Of a DNA stretch of 13,793 bases, positions 6,558-13,793 are shown one piece after another. Source of the stretch: Thermoplasmatales archaeon ex4484_36 (lineage in GTDB: Archaea; Thermoplasmatota; Penumbrarchaeia; Penumbrarchaeales; EX4484-36); the NCBI GenBank assembly GCA_002254765.1, contig NJDV01000009.1, positions 1 to 13,793 of the forward strand, in the 5' to 3' direction. A program made the translations under genes and the position numbers. Numbering within the stretch: the stretch's first letter is position 1; the number at the start of each line of letters is the position of its first letter. The notes beneath the pieces are model-generated. The model saw only the letters and a list, made by a program, of their open reading frames with translations, ran no database searches and was not told where the DNA came from.

Positions 6558-7151
6558 ATGGTGAAGAAGGCATCCATGGCTGTTGCAGCTCTGATCGTTG
6601 TGGCAATCCTTGCAGTAGCCGGCTGCGGTGAAAAGGAAGTAAAAAGAATAAGGCAGGAGGAGGAAGGGGTAGGGGAGACTCTCACTTTCGATGGGCATCT
6701 TGACAACCCCGAGTGGGGCGGGGCCCAGAGGACGCAGGACGTCTATGAAATAGACTTCGCCCAAGAGGCCAACGTGACCGAGGGCAGGGAGGTGCAGCTA
6801 ACCAGGCTCACCGTCAACCTCAGGTGGGTAGATGACCATTCGGGGACGGACTCCCAGGACGTCACCGACCCCTTCATGGTAAATATCACTGTAGGGAACG
6901 TTACCGTTTCCTCTGGCTTCCGCGACACGGGTCAGATTACCTTGACGCTTCCCAATAATCAGGTCACTGATAAAATGCTCGCAGAGAACACCACGGTGCA
7001 GATAACGGTTTACATAGGTGACTGCGGCACCTATGCAGCGCCGCCGTTCATCTTCGGCAGGCTTGTGCGTTACTACGATACGGGGAACGATTACACAATG
7101 ACCGTTGACTATTCTTACCTTGAGGTCTGGTACGAGACTAAGAACGCCTGA
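6558..7151 (+). CDS. Secreted lipoprotein of unknown function
   Basis: The start is ATG 6558, preceded by GGAAGTGATC (6546-6555), a near-perfect match to the archaeal 16S anti-Shine-Dalgarno; upstream codons in this frame overlap nob1 and are not protein-like. The 197-residue product opens with MVKK, a hydrophobic stretch and the lipobox AVAGC, so C23 would be the lipid-bearing first residue of the mature protein outside the membrane. A charged linker (KEVKRIRQEEE) leads to a beta-rich domain with TFDGHLDNPEW and several N-x-T/S sites (NVT, NIT, NTT) that could be glycosylated. There are few cysteines, one in GDCGTY. I do not recognise the family; the fold is probably an Ig-like or jelly-roll beta sandwich. 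It may share the nob1 transcript, without any evident link in function. Confidence 0.8.
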   Translation: MVKKASMAVAALIVVAILAVAGCGEKEVKRIRQEEEGVGETLTFDGHLDNPEWGGAQRTQDVYEIDFAQEANVTEGREVQLTRLTVNLRWVDDHSGTDSQDVTDPFMVNITVGNVTVSSGFRDTGQITLTLPNNQVTDKMLAENTTVQITVYIGDCGTYAAPPFIFGRLVRYYDTGNDYTMTVDYSYLEVWYETKNA

Positions 7152-7169
7152 AGGGAGCTGGGATGTCCA

Positions 7170-8540
7170 TCAGAGTAGCTCCTTGAGGGTCACCACTGGG
7201 AGTCCCCCCTCTCTGTCAATGGTGGGCACCATGACCCCCGTTGGGGGTTTCACACCGTAGAAGAGGGGTGTATTGTCAATCAGCCTGTATTTGAAGACGA
7301 TGTCTGAGAAGTTGGCAACGGCCCCGGCCAAACTCAGATCCGGGCGCGCAATGGAGATGCCGAGGTAACCTCGACTTCTGATAAATACCCTGGTCCGCAG
7401 GAGATCTTGGGGGGTGGCCGTGGTTCCCATTCGGTACTCCAGGGTGTCCAGTCCAACAAGGTCCATAAGGGGTCTTGAGTACCCCTGGGTGAGCTCTTCA
7501 AGCTCTGTTCTGTAGAGCTTCTGCGAACTCCTATCTGTCATGGGGATTACCAGGGGATTGCCCGGGGAGGCCCTGAAGTAGTCCACGAACCTGACGTGCT
7601 CCTCTAATATACCCTCGGGGAGAAATCTGCTCAAGTCGCTGTAGATGCTCTCTGGGGTCTCCCCCCCAGGGGGCGTTATGAAGACAACACCGTCGTTCTG
7701 GATGAAGTTTAGGATAATGGGGCGCAGGATAAGCATAAGCATCTCTTCGCTGACCTCGAAGGAGGCCTCTATCATTATATACTGGCCCCTTTTGAACCCG
7801 CCGTTTAAAATATCATCGAGCTTTGGTATCCCGCTGGAGTAGCGGTTGGGAGGGTGGGGTGTTTTCTTCCACATTATCTGTTCCTCTGGCTTGAGGACAG
7901 GCATCTCAGAGAACACGCGGAAGTTTCCGCCCCGCAAACTGAAGAGATACTTTCTCCTGCCTATTTCCACTCCCCTCATTTTAATGATCTCAAGCTCCCT
8001 TACCTTTCTCCCGTCAACTTCAGTGTGACCCAGACTAACTATACCTCCCACAAGAGGGTCGAGGAAGGATTCTCTCGAGGTCTCCTCCACGATGATGAGG
8101 GAGAGATTCTCCCTCTGGACAACATCAAGGGTGGCCCTCACCATCCTTGAAGGGTTCTCGAACCTCTCAAGGAGGCTGTCAATAGTATCTATCATCACCA
8201 CCTTTGGTTTAAAATCGCTTTTTACAAGGTCAGTGAACTCCCTCAAAAACCAGTTGGGGTCAGTTATCTTAGAGTTCTTGTCAAAGAGCTTCGCCCTCTC
8301 CCTTAGCGGGGACCCCTCCTTCAGATGGGGGAATTGAAGGGAGAGCTGGTCCTCCTCCACCCGGGTGAAGAGCATGACGCCTCTCTCATCTTTTGTAAGT
8401 TGTCTCACTATCTCGATTGCTAGGAGGGTCTTTCCCGTTCCCGTGCCTCCCTTAAGGAGAAGGACCTCTCCTGTGTGCGTTCGGAAGAACTGCTCTATTT
8501 CCACAGGTACATTCTGCACGACCGGATAAGCTTCTTTCAT
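7170..8540 (-). CDS. GvpD/KaiC-like RecA-fold ATPase with degenerate second domain
   Basis: A 456-residue protein with two RecA/KaiC-like halves. The first has Walker A GGTGTGKT (31-38), an E-E pair after a strand at 62-63 as in KaiC, and Walker B VVMID ending at D118. The opening (VPVEIEQFFRTHTGEVLLLKGGTGTGKT) resembles the P-loop domain of GvpD, which in haloarchaea represses gas-vesicle genes. The second half starts like a KaiC domain (SSGIPKLDDILNGGFKRGQYIMIE, about 235-258), but where the P-loop should be it reads EASFEVSEEM, so it probably cannot bind ATP in the normal way. ATG 8540 is preceded by GAGGT (8547-8551). No gas-vesicle genes are nearby, so a regulatory or signalling ATPase is the safest reading. 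It is divergent from a small protein gene and ends 18 bases from the convergent lipoprotein gene. Confidence 0.8.
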   Translation of the reverse strand: MKEAYPVVQNVPVEIEQFFRTHTGEVLLLKGGTGTGKTLLAIEIVRQLTKDERGVMLFTRVEEDQLSLQFPHLKEGSPLRERAKLFDKNSKITDPNWFLREFTDLVKSDFKPKVVMIDTIDSLLERFENPSRMVRATLDVVQRENLSLIIVEETSRESFLDPLVGGIVSLGHTEVDGRKVRELEIIKMRGVEIGRRKYLFSLRGGNFRVFSEMPVLKPEEQIMWKKTPHPPNRYSSGIPKLDDILNGGFKRGQYIMIEASFEVSEEMLMLILRPIILNFIQNDGVVFITPPGGETPESIYSDLSRFLPEGILEEHVRFVDYFRASPGNPLVIPMTDRSSQKLYRTELEELTQGYSRPLMDLVGLDTLEYRMGTTATPQDLLRTRVFIRSRGYLGISIARPDLSLAGAVANFSDIVFKYRLIDNTPLFYGVKPPTGVMVPTIDREGGLPVVTLKELL

Positions 8541-8566
8541 CTTCAGACCTCTTCAATCATATGGAA

Positions 8567-8585
8567 AAACTTTATTAAAAAGTTT
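8567..8585. promoter_or_regulatory. Perfect 19-bp inverted repeat over a shared divergent promoter
   Basis: AAACTTT-ATTAA-AAAGTTT has seven perfectly complementary bases on each side of a five-base centre. It lies midway in the 84-bp gap between the ATPase (start 8540) and the small protein (start 8625). The AT-rich core can act as a TATA element both ways, about 36 bases from one start and 49 from the other. A dimeric regulator binding here would block both promoters. The symmetry is seen; its use as an operator is inferred. Confidence 0.5.
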
Positions 8586-8624
8586 CAGAATGATTATCGC
8601 ATAAAAAGAAAAAGTGGTGTGAAG

Positions 8625-8822
8625 ATGGACTATAGGGATATGGAGGAGGCACTCAAAAAGGTCAGTATTTTTGGGGAGGGGATGTTGAAAAGCAAAGCAC
8701 TTGACGAGATGGTCTACCTCTCCCTGGTAGACCTCCTAGTCAGAGGTGTTATGATATATGATCCCGATGAGGACACCTTTGTTCTGAGGGGGTCAGAAGA
8801 TGAGCCCTGCCACGAGGTATAG
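8625..8822 (+). CDS. Small hypothetical protein, 65 residues
   Basis: The start is ATG 8625, which follows GGTGTGAAG (8616-8624), a plausible ribosome site, and a TATA-like box about 50 bases upstream; codons before it belong to the promoter gap. The 65-residue product is acidic and looks helical at first (DYRDMEEALKKVSIFGEGML, then DEMVYLSLVDLLVRG), then has a probable beta hairpin (GVMIYDPDEDTFVLRG), which recalls a truncated winged-helix or a small adaptor, but I do not recognise the family. It is divergent from the GvpD-like ATPase and shares its promoter gap, so it could be a partner or regulator. Its last 30 bases overlap the end of the convergent OPT gene. That this is a real gene is likely but not certain. 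Confidence 0.6.
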   Translation: MDYRDMEEALKKVSIFGEGMLKSKALDEMVYLSLVDLLVRGVMIYDPDEDTFVLRGSEDEPCHEV

Positions 8823-10883
8823 GGCCACCAGCGTTCCCATTATCGCCTCACCCACTATGAGTCCCGTGGCCATCATATAGGTGTCGAGAAGCTTGAGAGT
8901 CTTCATCCTCTCATCCCCGCCGTAGCGGGGCTCAAGGACATATTTCTCCCATGAACTCCTCCATAAACCACCCACAAGTAGCGGGACTTGAAGTCCCAGA
9001 GGGAGGTACATCCCCAGGCCAAAGGCGGTCCCCATACCTATAGCAAGTTCTATCAAAACCCCCACCACGATCCCCGCTGCAAATATGTTCCAGTCAACGG
9101 CCCCCACCACAAGCCCTTTTGCGAAGACTACGAAGGCGTGGGCCTGGGGGGCTGGCAGGTTGAGCTCTCCTTTTGCAAGGCCATAGGAGAGGAAGGCGGC
9201 GGAAAGACCTGAAACTATAGCCCCTGGTATGATTCCGGGGGTTAAGCCTCTCACCAGGTCGTGGGGCCTATTCCCGCAGTAGAGCCCATTCTTGAAATTG
9301 AGGATGGTGTCCCCGGACATGGAAATGGCTCCGCCGAAGACGGTGGTCCCTATGAGGGACATTATGAGGAGCTCACTCCTGCTCATCCCAAAGAGCTTGA
9401 AGGTGAGTATAAGAATAATAAGTACCAGAAAGGACGTAGCTGAGACGGGTTCGGTTCCTGTCTCTCCCATGACCTTGACCGCTATAGCGCCCAGAATGAA
9501 GGTGAGGCTGATCAGCAAAATGGCGAAGACGAGGGAGGCGAAGAAGGGGAAGCCGCCTGCCCAGAATACCATAAAGACGATGAGAAGCGTCACCACTAAC
9601 ATGACCTTGATGTGCTCCGCCGGCCACTCGTACCAACCCTTCCTGGGGATATACGAGGCCCTAGCCCCCTCCCCGGAGCTCTCAACCTTTCTGAGGTCGG
9701 CAAAGACCGTTTTGAAGACGGGTATCATCTTCAGAAGTGCTGTTATCCCTCCCCCGAATATGGTACCTATAGCCATTATCCTGGCTAGCTGGTATGCCGC
9801 AAGGGCTGGGGAGGTGGGGACTCCCTCATAAGGAGTGCCCGCAAGGAGTCCTCTCTGTGCGAGTGGCCAGAACATACTCATGTCCGCAACGTCGAATACC
9901 TCCCCCGTGTTGAAGTATATGTACGGAATGTGGCTGGCCACTGCGAGGGGGACTACGAAGAACCACGTGAACATTGTACCTAGGAATATTAGAAAAGCTG
10001 TCCTCGCCTTCATGAACCAGCCTAGCCCAAATTGGATGGGTATGAGGCTTATAGAGGCGACGGTGTATTTTGCAGGCTCCGGGGTGAATATGATGTCCCC
10101 GGCAGCGTAGTGAGGACCACCGAAGAGGTGGTCCAGGATAGAGCGTCCTTTGATGATGGGAAAGTCTCTGAAGAAAGTGAAGAGAGCGGTAGCAGTAATC
10201 CAGGAGACCGTCATTTTGAAGGAGCGCTTGGCCTGTTCCCCTGCTTCGGAGGAGACCACCCTGGAGAGGTCCAGCATCTTCACGGTGGCCTCGAAGCCGG
10301 GGGTGGGCAGGGGATCCTCCACAAGCCAGATTCTGCGGAAAACGATAAAGTACATGACCCCCAGGATGCCCGAGACCATGGTGGAGAGGATGGATATGGT
10401 AAGTATTCTTGTCATAGGCAGATGGGTTATGAGGGGGGAGCCCCCCACGTATTCTGACGGGTCATAGGCGAGAATAAATATGGCGGGGAAGGTGAAGACG
10501 AAGCCAGTGCAGATCATCGCTGCGCCATTGGAGGCGGTGGCAGCCACGTTGAGGGTGGGCGGGTTCCATCTCCACGCCATCCCTAGGATGTAGATGATGT
10601 ACCAGGAGCCCGCCACTACCATCCCCACTTTGAGCCCTACATACTGGTTTATCAGGGCGAAGAGTGTACCGATAGCTATGGCAATCCAAATCTTTTTCCA
10701 GTCCCATGCCGGGATGTCAAAGGCTTCTCTGCGGTTTTTCTCGTCGAGATACTGTTCCAGGGCCCCGGTGTTAAAATTAGCGAACATCTCGGGGTCGAAC
10801 CAGTTTAGGGTCCCCTCCTCGATCTTACGTATGCCAGAAGGAGTGAGCGGTTGACGGTAGATGGATCTCTTAACCCTAGCCAT
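8793..10883 (-). CDS. OPT-family oligopeptide transporter
   Basis: An integral membrane protein of about 696 residues of the OPT family, which imports short peptides or metal chelates with protons. After a polar N-terminus of about 60 residues come some 14 or more hydrophobic segments. Family-like stretches include INQYVGLKVGMVVAGSW near the first helices, the GETGTEPVSATSF loop, and TVFGGAISMSGDTILNFKNGLYCG. The longest frame begins at 10925, but TTTAAGTAAA on the minus strand is centred only about nine bases before that ATG, so transcription would begin downstream of it. ATG 10883 (MARVKRS) follows GGTGGTC at about the right distance and is preferred. The gene is divergent from purS and its end overlaps the small convergent gene. 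The substrate cannot be read from the sequence. Confidence 0.88.
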   Translation of the reverse strand: MARVKRSIYRQPLTPSGIRKIEEGTLNWFDPEMFANFNTGALEQYLDEKNRREAFDIPAWDWKKIWIAIAIGTLFALINQYVGLKVGMVVAGSWYIIYILGMAWRWNPPTLNVAATASNGAAMICTGFVFTFPAIFILAYDPSEYVGGSPLITHLPMTRILTISILSTMVSGILGVMYFIVFRRIWLVEDPLPTPGFEATVKMLDLSRVVSSEAGEQAKRSFKMTVSWITATALFTFFRDFPIIKGRSILDHLFGGPHYAAGDIIFTPEPAKYTVASISLIPIQFGLGWFMKARTAFLIFLGTMFTWFFVVPLAVASHIPYIYFNTGEVFDVADMSMFWPLAQRGLLAGTPYEGVPTSPALAAYQLARIMAIGTIFGGGITALLKMIPVFKTVFADLRKVESSGEGARASYIPRKGWYEWPAEHIKVMLVVTLLIVFMVFWAGGFPFFASLVFAILLISLTFILGAIAVKVMGETGTEPVSATSFLVLIILILTFKLFGMSRSELLIMSLIGTTVFGGAISMSGDTILNFKNGLYCGNRPHDLVRGLTPGIIPGAIVSGLSAAFLSYGLAKGELNLPAPQAHAFVVFAKGLVVGAVDWNIFAAGIVVGVLIELAIGMGTAFGLGMYLPLGLQVPLLVGGLWRSSWEKYVLEPRYGGDERMKTLKLLDTYMMATGLIVGEAIMGTLVALYLVAGLIF

Positions 10884-11048
10884 GAGACCACCGATTAAAA
10901 AGGAGTTCAGGCTTTTGGATTGCATCTATTTACTTAAACCTTTGTGAATCCTCTCTAAAGCGGCTTGATTCTTGCGGCGAGGTGTAGGTTAAAATTAAGT
11001 ATTCTGCCCCTTTAAAGTGTAGCGAGACAAAAAATCGGGGGAAGTTCA
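10884..11048. promoter_or_regulatory. Divergent promoter region between the OPT gene and purS
   Basis: On the plus strand TTAAAATTAA (10989-10998) and TTTAAAG (11011-11017) are TATA candidates for purS; the first would leave a leader of about 30 bases containing GGGGGAAG (11037-11044), the second a leader of about ten. On the minus strand TTTAAGTAAA (about 10929-10938) fits the OPT gene started at 10883. No riboswitch or long hairpin is evident. Confidence 0.45.
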
Positions 11049-11312
11049 ATGTACTGGGCAGATATCCGCGTTGGTTTCAAAAAGGGAGTTACGGACCCAG
11101 AAGGGGCGAACACCGCCAAGGCGCTGAGGCTGCTGGGCTTCGAAGAGGTTGAAGAAGTGAAGTTCTCCAAGTTCTACTCAGTGAAGCTGAAGGTTGAAAG
11201 TGAGGAGAGGGCAAGGGAGCTTGCTGAGAGGATGTGCGAGAAGCTCCTTTCAAACCCAGTCATCAATTTCTATGAGATCACAATACGGGAGGAGAAGGAG
11301 GAGGTTCCGTGA
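11049..11312 (+). CDS. purS: PurS subunit of FGAM synthase
   Basis: The 87-residue protein matches PurS, the small dimeric subunit that bridges PurL and PurQ in the formylglycinamidine ribonucleotide (FGAM) synthase of archaea and Gram-positive bacteria. Typical features are the opening strand followed by [19 protein letters not shown], the [10 protein letters not shown] strand, and the end of the fold [12 protein letters not shown]. Length is normal for the family. ATG 11049 follows GGGGGAAG (11037-11044). The stop overlaps the purL start by four bases (GTGA, 11309-11312), so the two are translationally coupled at the head of the operon. The last eight residues (REEKEEVP) are charged and probably disordered. 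Confidence 0.95.
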   Translation: MYWADIRVGFKKGVTDPEGANTAKALRLLGFEEVEEVKFSKFYSVKLKVESEERARELAERMCEKLLSNPVINFYEITIREEKEEVP

Positions 11313-13660
11313 GGTTCAGGAAGCTCTACCCAGATGTTGAGGTCTACGAGATCCCCATAACGGAGATGGGGGATGAGGAGCTCAAAGAGGTTAGTGCGGA
11401 GATGAGCCTTGGCCTTTCATTGAAGGAGATGAAGAACATCGCAAGTTTCTTTCGTGAACGGGAGGGCAGAAACCCCACAGACATCGAACTGCAGGCCCTA
11501 GGGCAGGCGTGGTCCGAGCACTGCTGTTATAAGAGTTCCAAGGCGATACTTAAGGCTACCATATTTGGGATTGAGGCTCCCCAGGCCATACTTGCAGTGA
11601 AGGAGGACGCAGGGGTGGTGGAGTTTGATGATGAGTGGGCATACGTGACAGCCCTTGAATCCCACAACCATCCATCGGCTATAGTGCCCTACGGCGGCGC
11701 TGCCACGGGCGTGGGTGGGATTCTGAGAGATGTTCTCTGTATGGGCGCACAGCCCATAGCTCTCACTGACCCGCTCTTTTTTGGTCCCCTTGACTATCCT
11801 TCGAATAGGCTTCCCCGGGGTGTGAAGCACCCCAAATACATAACCGCCGGGGTTGTAGCTGGAATCAGGGATTACGGAAACCGCGTTGGTATACCCACCG
11901 TGGCCGGGATGGTTGCCTTCCACCCCGGATACGTCGGCAACCCCCTGGTGAACGTGGGATGCATAGGTATGGTGAGAAAGAAGAAGATTGTCAGATCAAG
12001 GGTGGGGGGTGTGGGGGATTATTTCGTCCTGGCGGGAGGAAGGACGGGAAGGGATGGCATCCACGGGGTGACCTTTGCCTCCGCCGACTTGACGGGGGAG
12101 TCGGAGGAGAGGGATGTAGGTGCGGTACAGCTGGGTGACCCGATAGTCAAGGAGCCCCTGATGCATGCGGTGCTTGATATAAATGAGAAGGGACTGATAA
12201 CCGGTATGAAGGATCTAGGCGGGGGAGGACTCTCTTGCGTCTCTGGAGAGATGGCGCTGGCTGCAGGGCTTGGGGCCGAGATAGAGCTGGACAAGGTCCT
12301 TCTCAAAGAGGAAAACATGGCCCCCTGGGAGATATGGGTCTCGGAGTCTCAAGAGAGGATGATGGTGACGACGAAGGAGGGCAACCTAGCCAAGGTTTTA
12401 GATATCTTCTCCAGCTGGGACGTGGAGGCCACTGTGATCGGGAGGGCTACAGAAGGCAAGCGCATCCGGGTCTTCTGGAAGGGTAAGAAGATCTTGGATA
12501 TGGACCTGGAGTTCCAGACCCGGGGTCCGCTCTACTGCAGACCTTATCTGGCGGTTTATAAGGAGAGGCGAGCAGAGGACCAGCTGCCCCCCATGCCAGA
12601 GGATCTCAACAATGTCTTTCTCCAGATGCTTGAGGACCCCAACCTGGCCAGTAAGGAATGGGTCGTGAGGCAGTACGACCATGAGGTTAGGGGAAGGACG
12701 ATATTAAAACCCCTTCAGGGGGATGTGGTGAGGGTTACCCACGGGGACGCCTCAGTCCTGAAGCCCCTTGAGGACTCCTATAGGGGGCTGGCACTTACCA
12801 CGGACGTGAACCCCTACCTCTGCGAGAGGGACCCCTACTGGGGAGCGGCCTCAGCGGTGGACGAGGCCGTTAGGAACCTTGTGTCCGTGGGCGCAAGGCC
12901 CCACTCTTTTAACGACTGTCTTAACTTCGGAAACCCTGAGAAGCCCGAAAGGCTGGGGGACCTTCGTGAGGCGGCTAGAGGTCTTGCCCACGTAGCAAGG
13001 GCCTTGGGGATACCCTTTGTCTCGGGTAATGTTTCCCTCTACAACGAATCCGAGGTCGGGGCCGTGCCTCCCACACCTACAATCTTTGCCGTCGGCATCG
13101 TGGAGGATGTGCGACGGGCTACCACAGCGGACTTCAAGGAGGAGGGAAACCTCATTTACTTGGTGGGCAGAACCCATCAGGAGATGGGGGGCTCCTTATA
13201 TTACAGGATCCTAGGTTGGGAGGGGGGAGTGGTTCCCCAAGTGGACACGGATCTCCTGAGAAGATCAACGGAGGCCCTGCTGGAACTCAACCGCCTTGAA
13301 CTCTTAAGGGCGGTCCACGACCTATCGGAAGGAGGGCTTGCCGCCGCCGCTGCTGAGATGGCCTTTGGAGGAGGCGTAGGAGTTCAGCTTGACCTCTCTG
13401 TTATTGAGGGGGGGAGGGATGATGTTATTCTCTTCTCCGAGTCCAACACACGCTGGCTCCTTGAGGTTCAGCCGGAGGGGACCGAGGGGCTGGAAGAACT
13501 TCTCACAAAACATGGCGTCCCGTTCATGAGGATAGGAAGCGTGGGAGGTGAGGAGCTTCTCTTTACCCGGGGTGGGAGGGAGCTTATGAGGGTTCCACTG
13601 GAAGAGGCTTGGCAGAGGTGGCACAGCTCAATATACCGACTCGTGGGGGTGGGAGAGTGA
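11309..13660 (+). CDS. purL: PurL, FGAM synthase large subunit
   Basis: The 783-residue protein is the small-type PurL, which converts FGAR, ATP and ammonia to FGAM in purine synthesis, with ammonia supplied by PurQ. Motifs in order: [12 protein letters not shown] (about 68-78), ESHNHPS with H119 and H121 and the glycine-rich GGAATGVGG that follows, a DLGGGGLSC loop in the first half, and in the second half [26 protein letters not shown] and [12 protein letters not shown]. It has the expected two-lobed AIR-synthase-like layout and lacks a fused glutaminase, in keeping with the separate purQ. The start is GTG 11309, overlapping the purS stop; the stop overlaps the purQ start in the same way. 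The length is slightly above the 720-750 common in bacteria. Frame and motifs are intact. Confidence 0.97.
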   Translation: MRFRKLYPDVEVYEIPITEMGDEELKEVSAEMSLGLSLKEMKNIASFFREREGRNPTDIELQALGQAWSEHCCYKSSKAILKATIFGIEAPQAILAVKEDAGVVEFDDEWAYVTALESHNHPSAIVPYGGAATGVGGILRDVLCMGAQPIALTDPLFFGPLDYPSNRLPRGVKHPKYITAGVVAGIRDYGNRVGIPTVAGMVAFHPGYVGNPLVNVGCIGMVRKKKIVRSRVGGVGDYFVLAGGRTGRDGIHGVTFASADLTGESEERDVGAVQLGDPIVKEPLMHAVLDINEKGLITGMKDLGGGGLSCVSGEMALAAGLGAEIELDKVLLKEENMAPWEIWVSESQERMMVTTKEGNLAKVLDIFSSWDVEATVIGRATEGKRIRVFWKGKKILDMDLEFQTRGPLYCRPYLAVYKERRAEDQLPPMPEDLNNVFLQMLEDPNLASKEWVVRQYDHEVRGRTILKPLQGDVVRVTHGDASVLKPLEDSYRGLALTTDVNPYLCERDPYWGAASAVDEAVRNLVSVGARPHSFNDCLNFGNPEKPERLGDLREAARGLAHVARALGIPFVSGNVSLYNESEVGAVPPTPTIFAVGIVEDVRRATTADFKEEGNLIYLVGRTHQEMGGSLYYRILGWEGGVVPQVDTDLLRRSTEALLELNRLELLRAVHDLSEGGLAAAAAEMAFGGGVGVQLDLSVIEGGRDDVILFSESNTRWLLEVQPEGTEGLEELLTKHGVPFMRIGSVGGEELLFTRGGRELMRVPLEEAWQRWHSSIYRLVGVGE

Positions 13661-13793
13661 AGGCAGAGGAGGTCTACGTGGGAATACTTAGAATGGAGGG
13701 TACCAACTGCGAGCAGGAAATGTATGAAAGCTTTTTGAGGGCGGGAGCCACCCCCGAGCTGGTTCACATAAAGCAACTTGAAGGGAAGGTATC
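13657..13793 (+). CDS. purQ: PurQ, glutaminase subunit of FGAM synthase (cut by window edge)
   Basis: The first 45 codons of purQ are present, from GTG 13657, which overlaps the purL stop as GTGA. The visible sequence runs through the first strand and helix of a class I glutamine amidotransferase: [17 protein letters not shown], then a helix and [11 protein letters not shown]. The E-G-T-N-C motif is the PurQ signature at this place; the C here is not the catalytic cysteine, which lies later. PurQ releases ammonia from glutamine and passes it to PurL. The last two bases of the window begin codon 46. Confidence 0.93.
   Translation, partial: MKAEEVYVGILRMEGTNCEQEMYESFLRAGATPELVHIKQLEGKV

Noticed and set aside
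7152..7184. Imperfect inverted repeat AAGGGAGCT / AGCTCCTT between two converging genes
   Set aside because: One bulge, a 17-base loop and no T-run; archaeal termination does not need a hairpin, so I do not call it a terminator.
9292..9831. 179-codon plus-strand frame, and others at 10032-10467
   Set aside because: They lie wholly opposite the OPT transporter, which has clear membrane segments and family motifs; shadows of codon bias.
10926..11048. Riboswitch or small RNA before purS
   Set aside because: No paired stems of more than a few bases and no known aptamer pattern; only TATA-like boxes and a ribosome site are supported.

Overview
The window looks archaeal. It has a tRNA-Tyr gene (C1-G72) interrupted at position 37/38 by a bulge-helix-bulge intron, an archaeal-type Nob1 (PIN nuclease plus zinc ribbon), a GvpD/KaiC-like RecA-fold ATPase, a large membrane-anchored surface protein with sialidase-type (BNR/Asp-box) repeats, TATA-like boxes 25-30 bases before several starts, and Shine-Dalgarno-led starts elsewhere. 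The gene mix would fit a euryarchaeote, perhaps of the Thermoplasmatota, but no marker here fixes the lineage.

Layout. Positions 1-5893 are read on the minus strand. In transcription order they are: tRNA-Tyr (intron-containing), uvrC N-terminal half, uvrC C-terminal half (4-base overlap), a long BNR-repeat surface protein whose frame is broken near 2972-2990, and the start of a probable DHH-family phosphoesterase that runs off the left edge. Positions 5972-7151 on the plus strand carry nob1 and a short secreted lipoprotein. Positions 7170-8540 (minus) carry the GvpD-like ATPase, divergent from a 65-residue small protein (8625-8822, plus). That small gene converges on, and overlaps by 30 bases, the end of a large OPT-family oligopeptide transporter (8793-10883, minus). 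Positions 11049-13793 on the plus strand are purS-purL-purQ, the three subunits of formylglycinamidine ribonucleotide synthase, joined by 4-base GTGA overlaps; purQ is cut by the right edge.

How the genes work together. The pur genes form one operon encoding the fourth step of purine synthesis. The two uvrC halves together carry all UvrC catalytic motifs for excision repair, but about 40 residues of the usual linker are absent at the break. Nob1 matures 16S rRNA and probably shares a transcript with the lipoprotein only by position. The surface protein, lipoprotein and OPT transporter suggest a cell that handles peptides or glycans outside the membrane.

Most notable. (1) UvrC is split into two overlapping genes with a linker deletion. 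(2) The surface-protein gene is frameshifted a few bases from a 63-bp in-frame tandem duplication whose copies differ only by two silent changes. (3) A perfect 19-bp inverted repeat lies over the shared AT-rich promoter between the GvpD-like ATPase and the small protein. I did not find a CRISPR array, insertion sequence, toxin-antitoxin pair or an evident new defence system.
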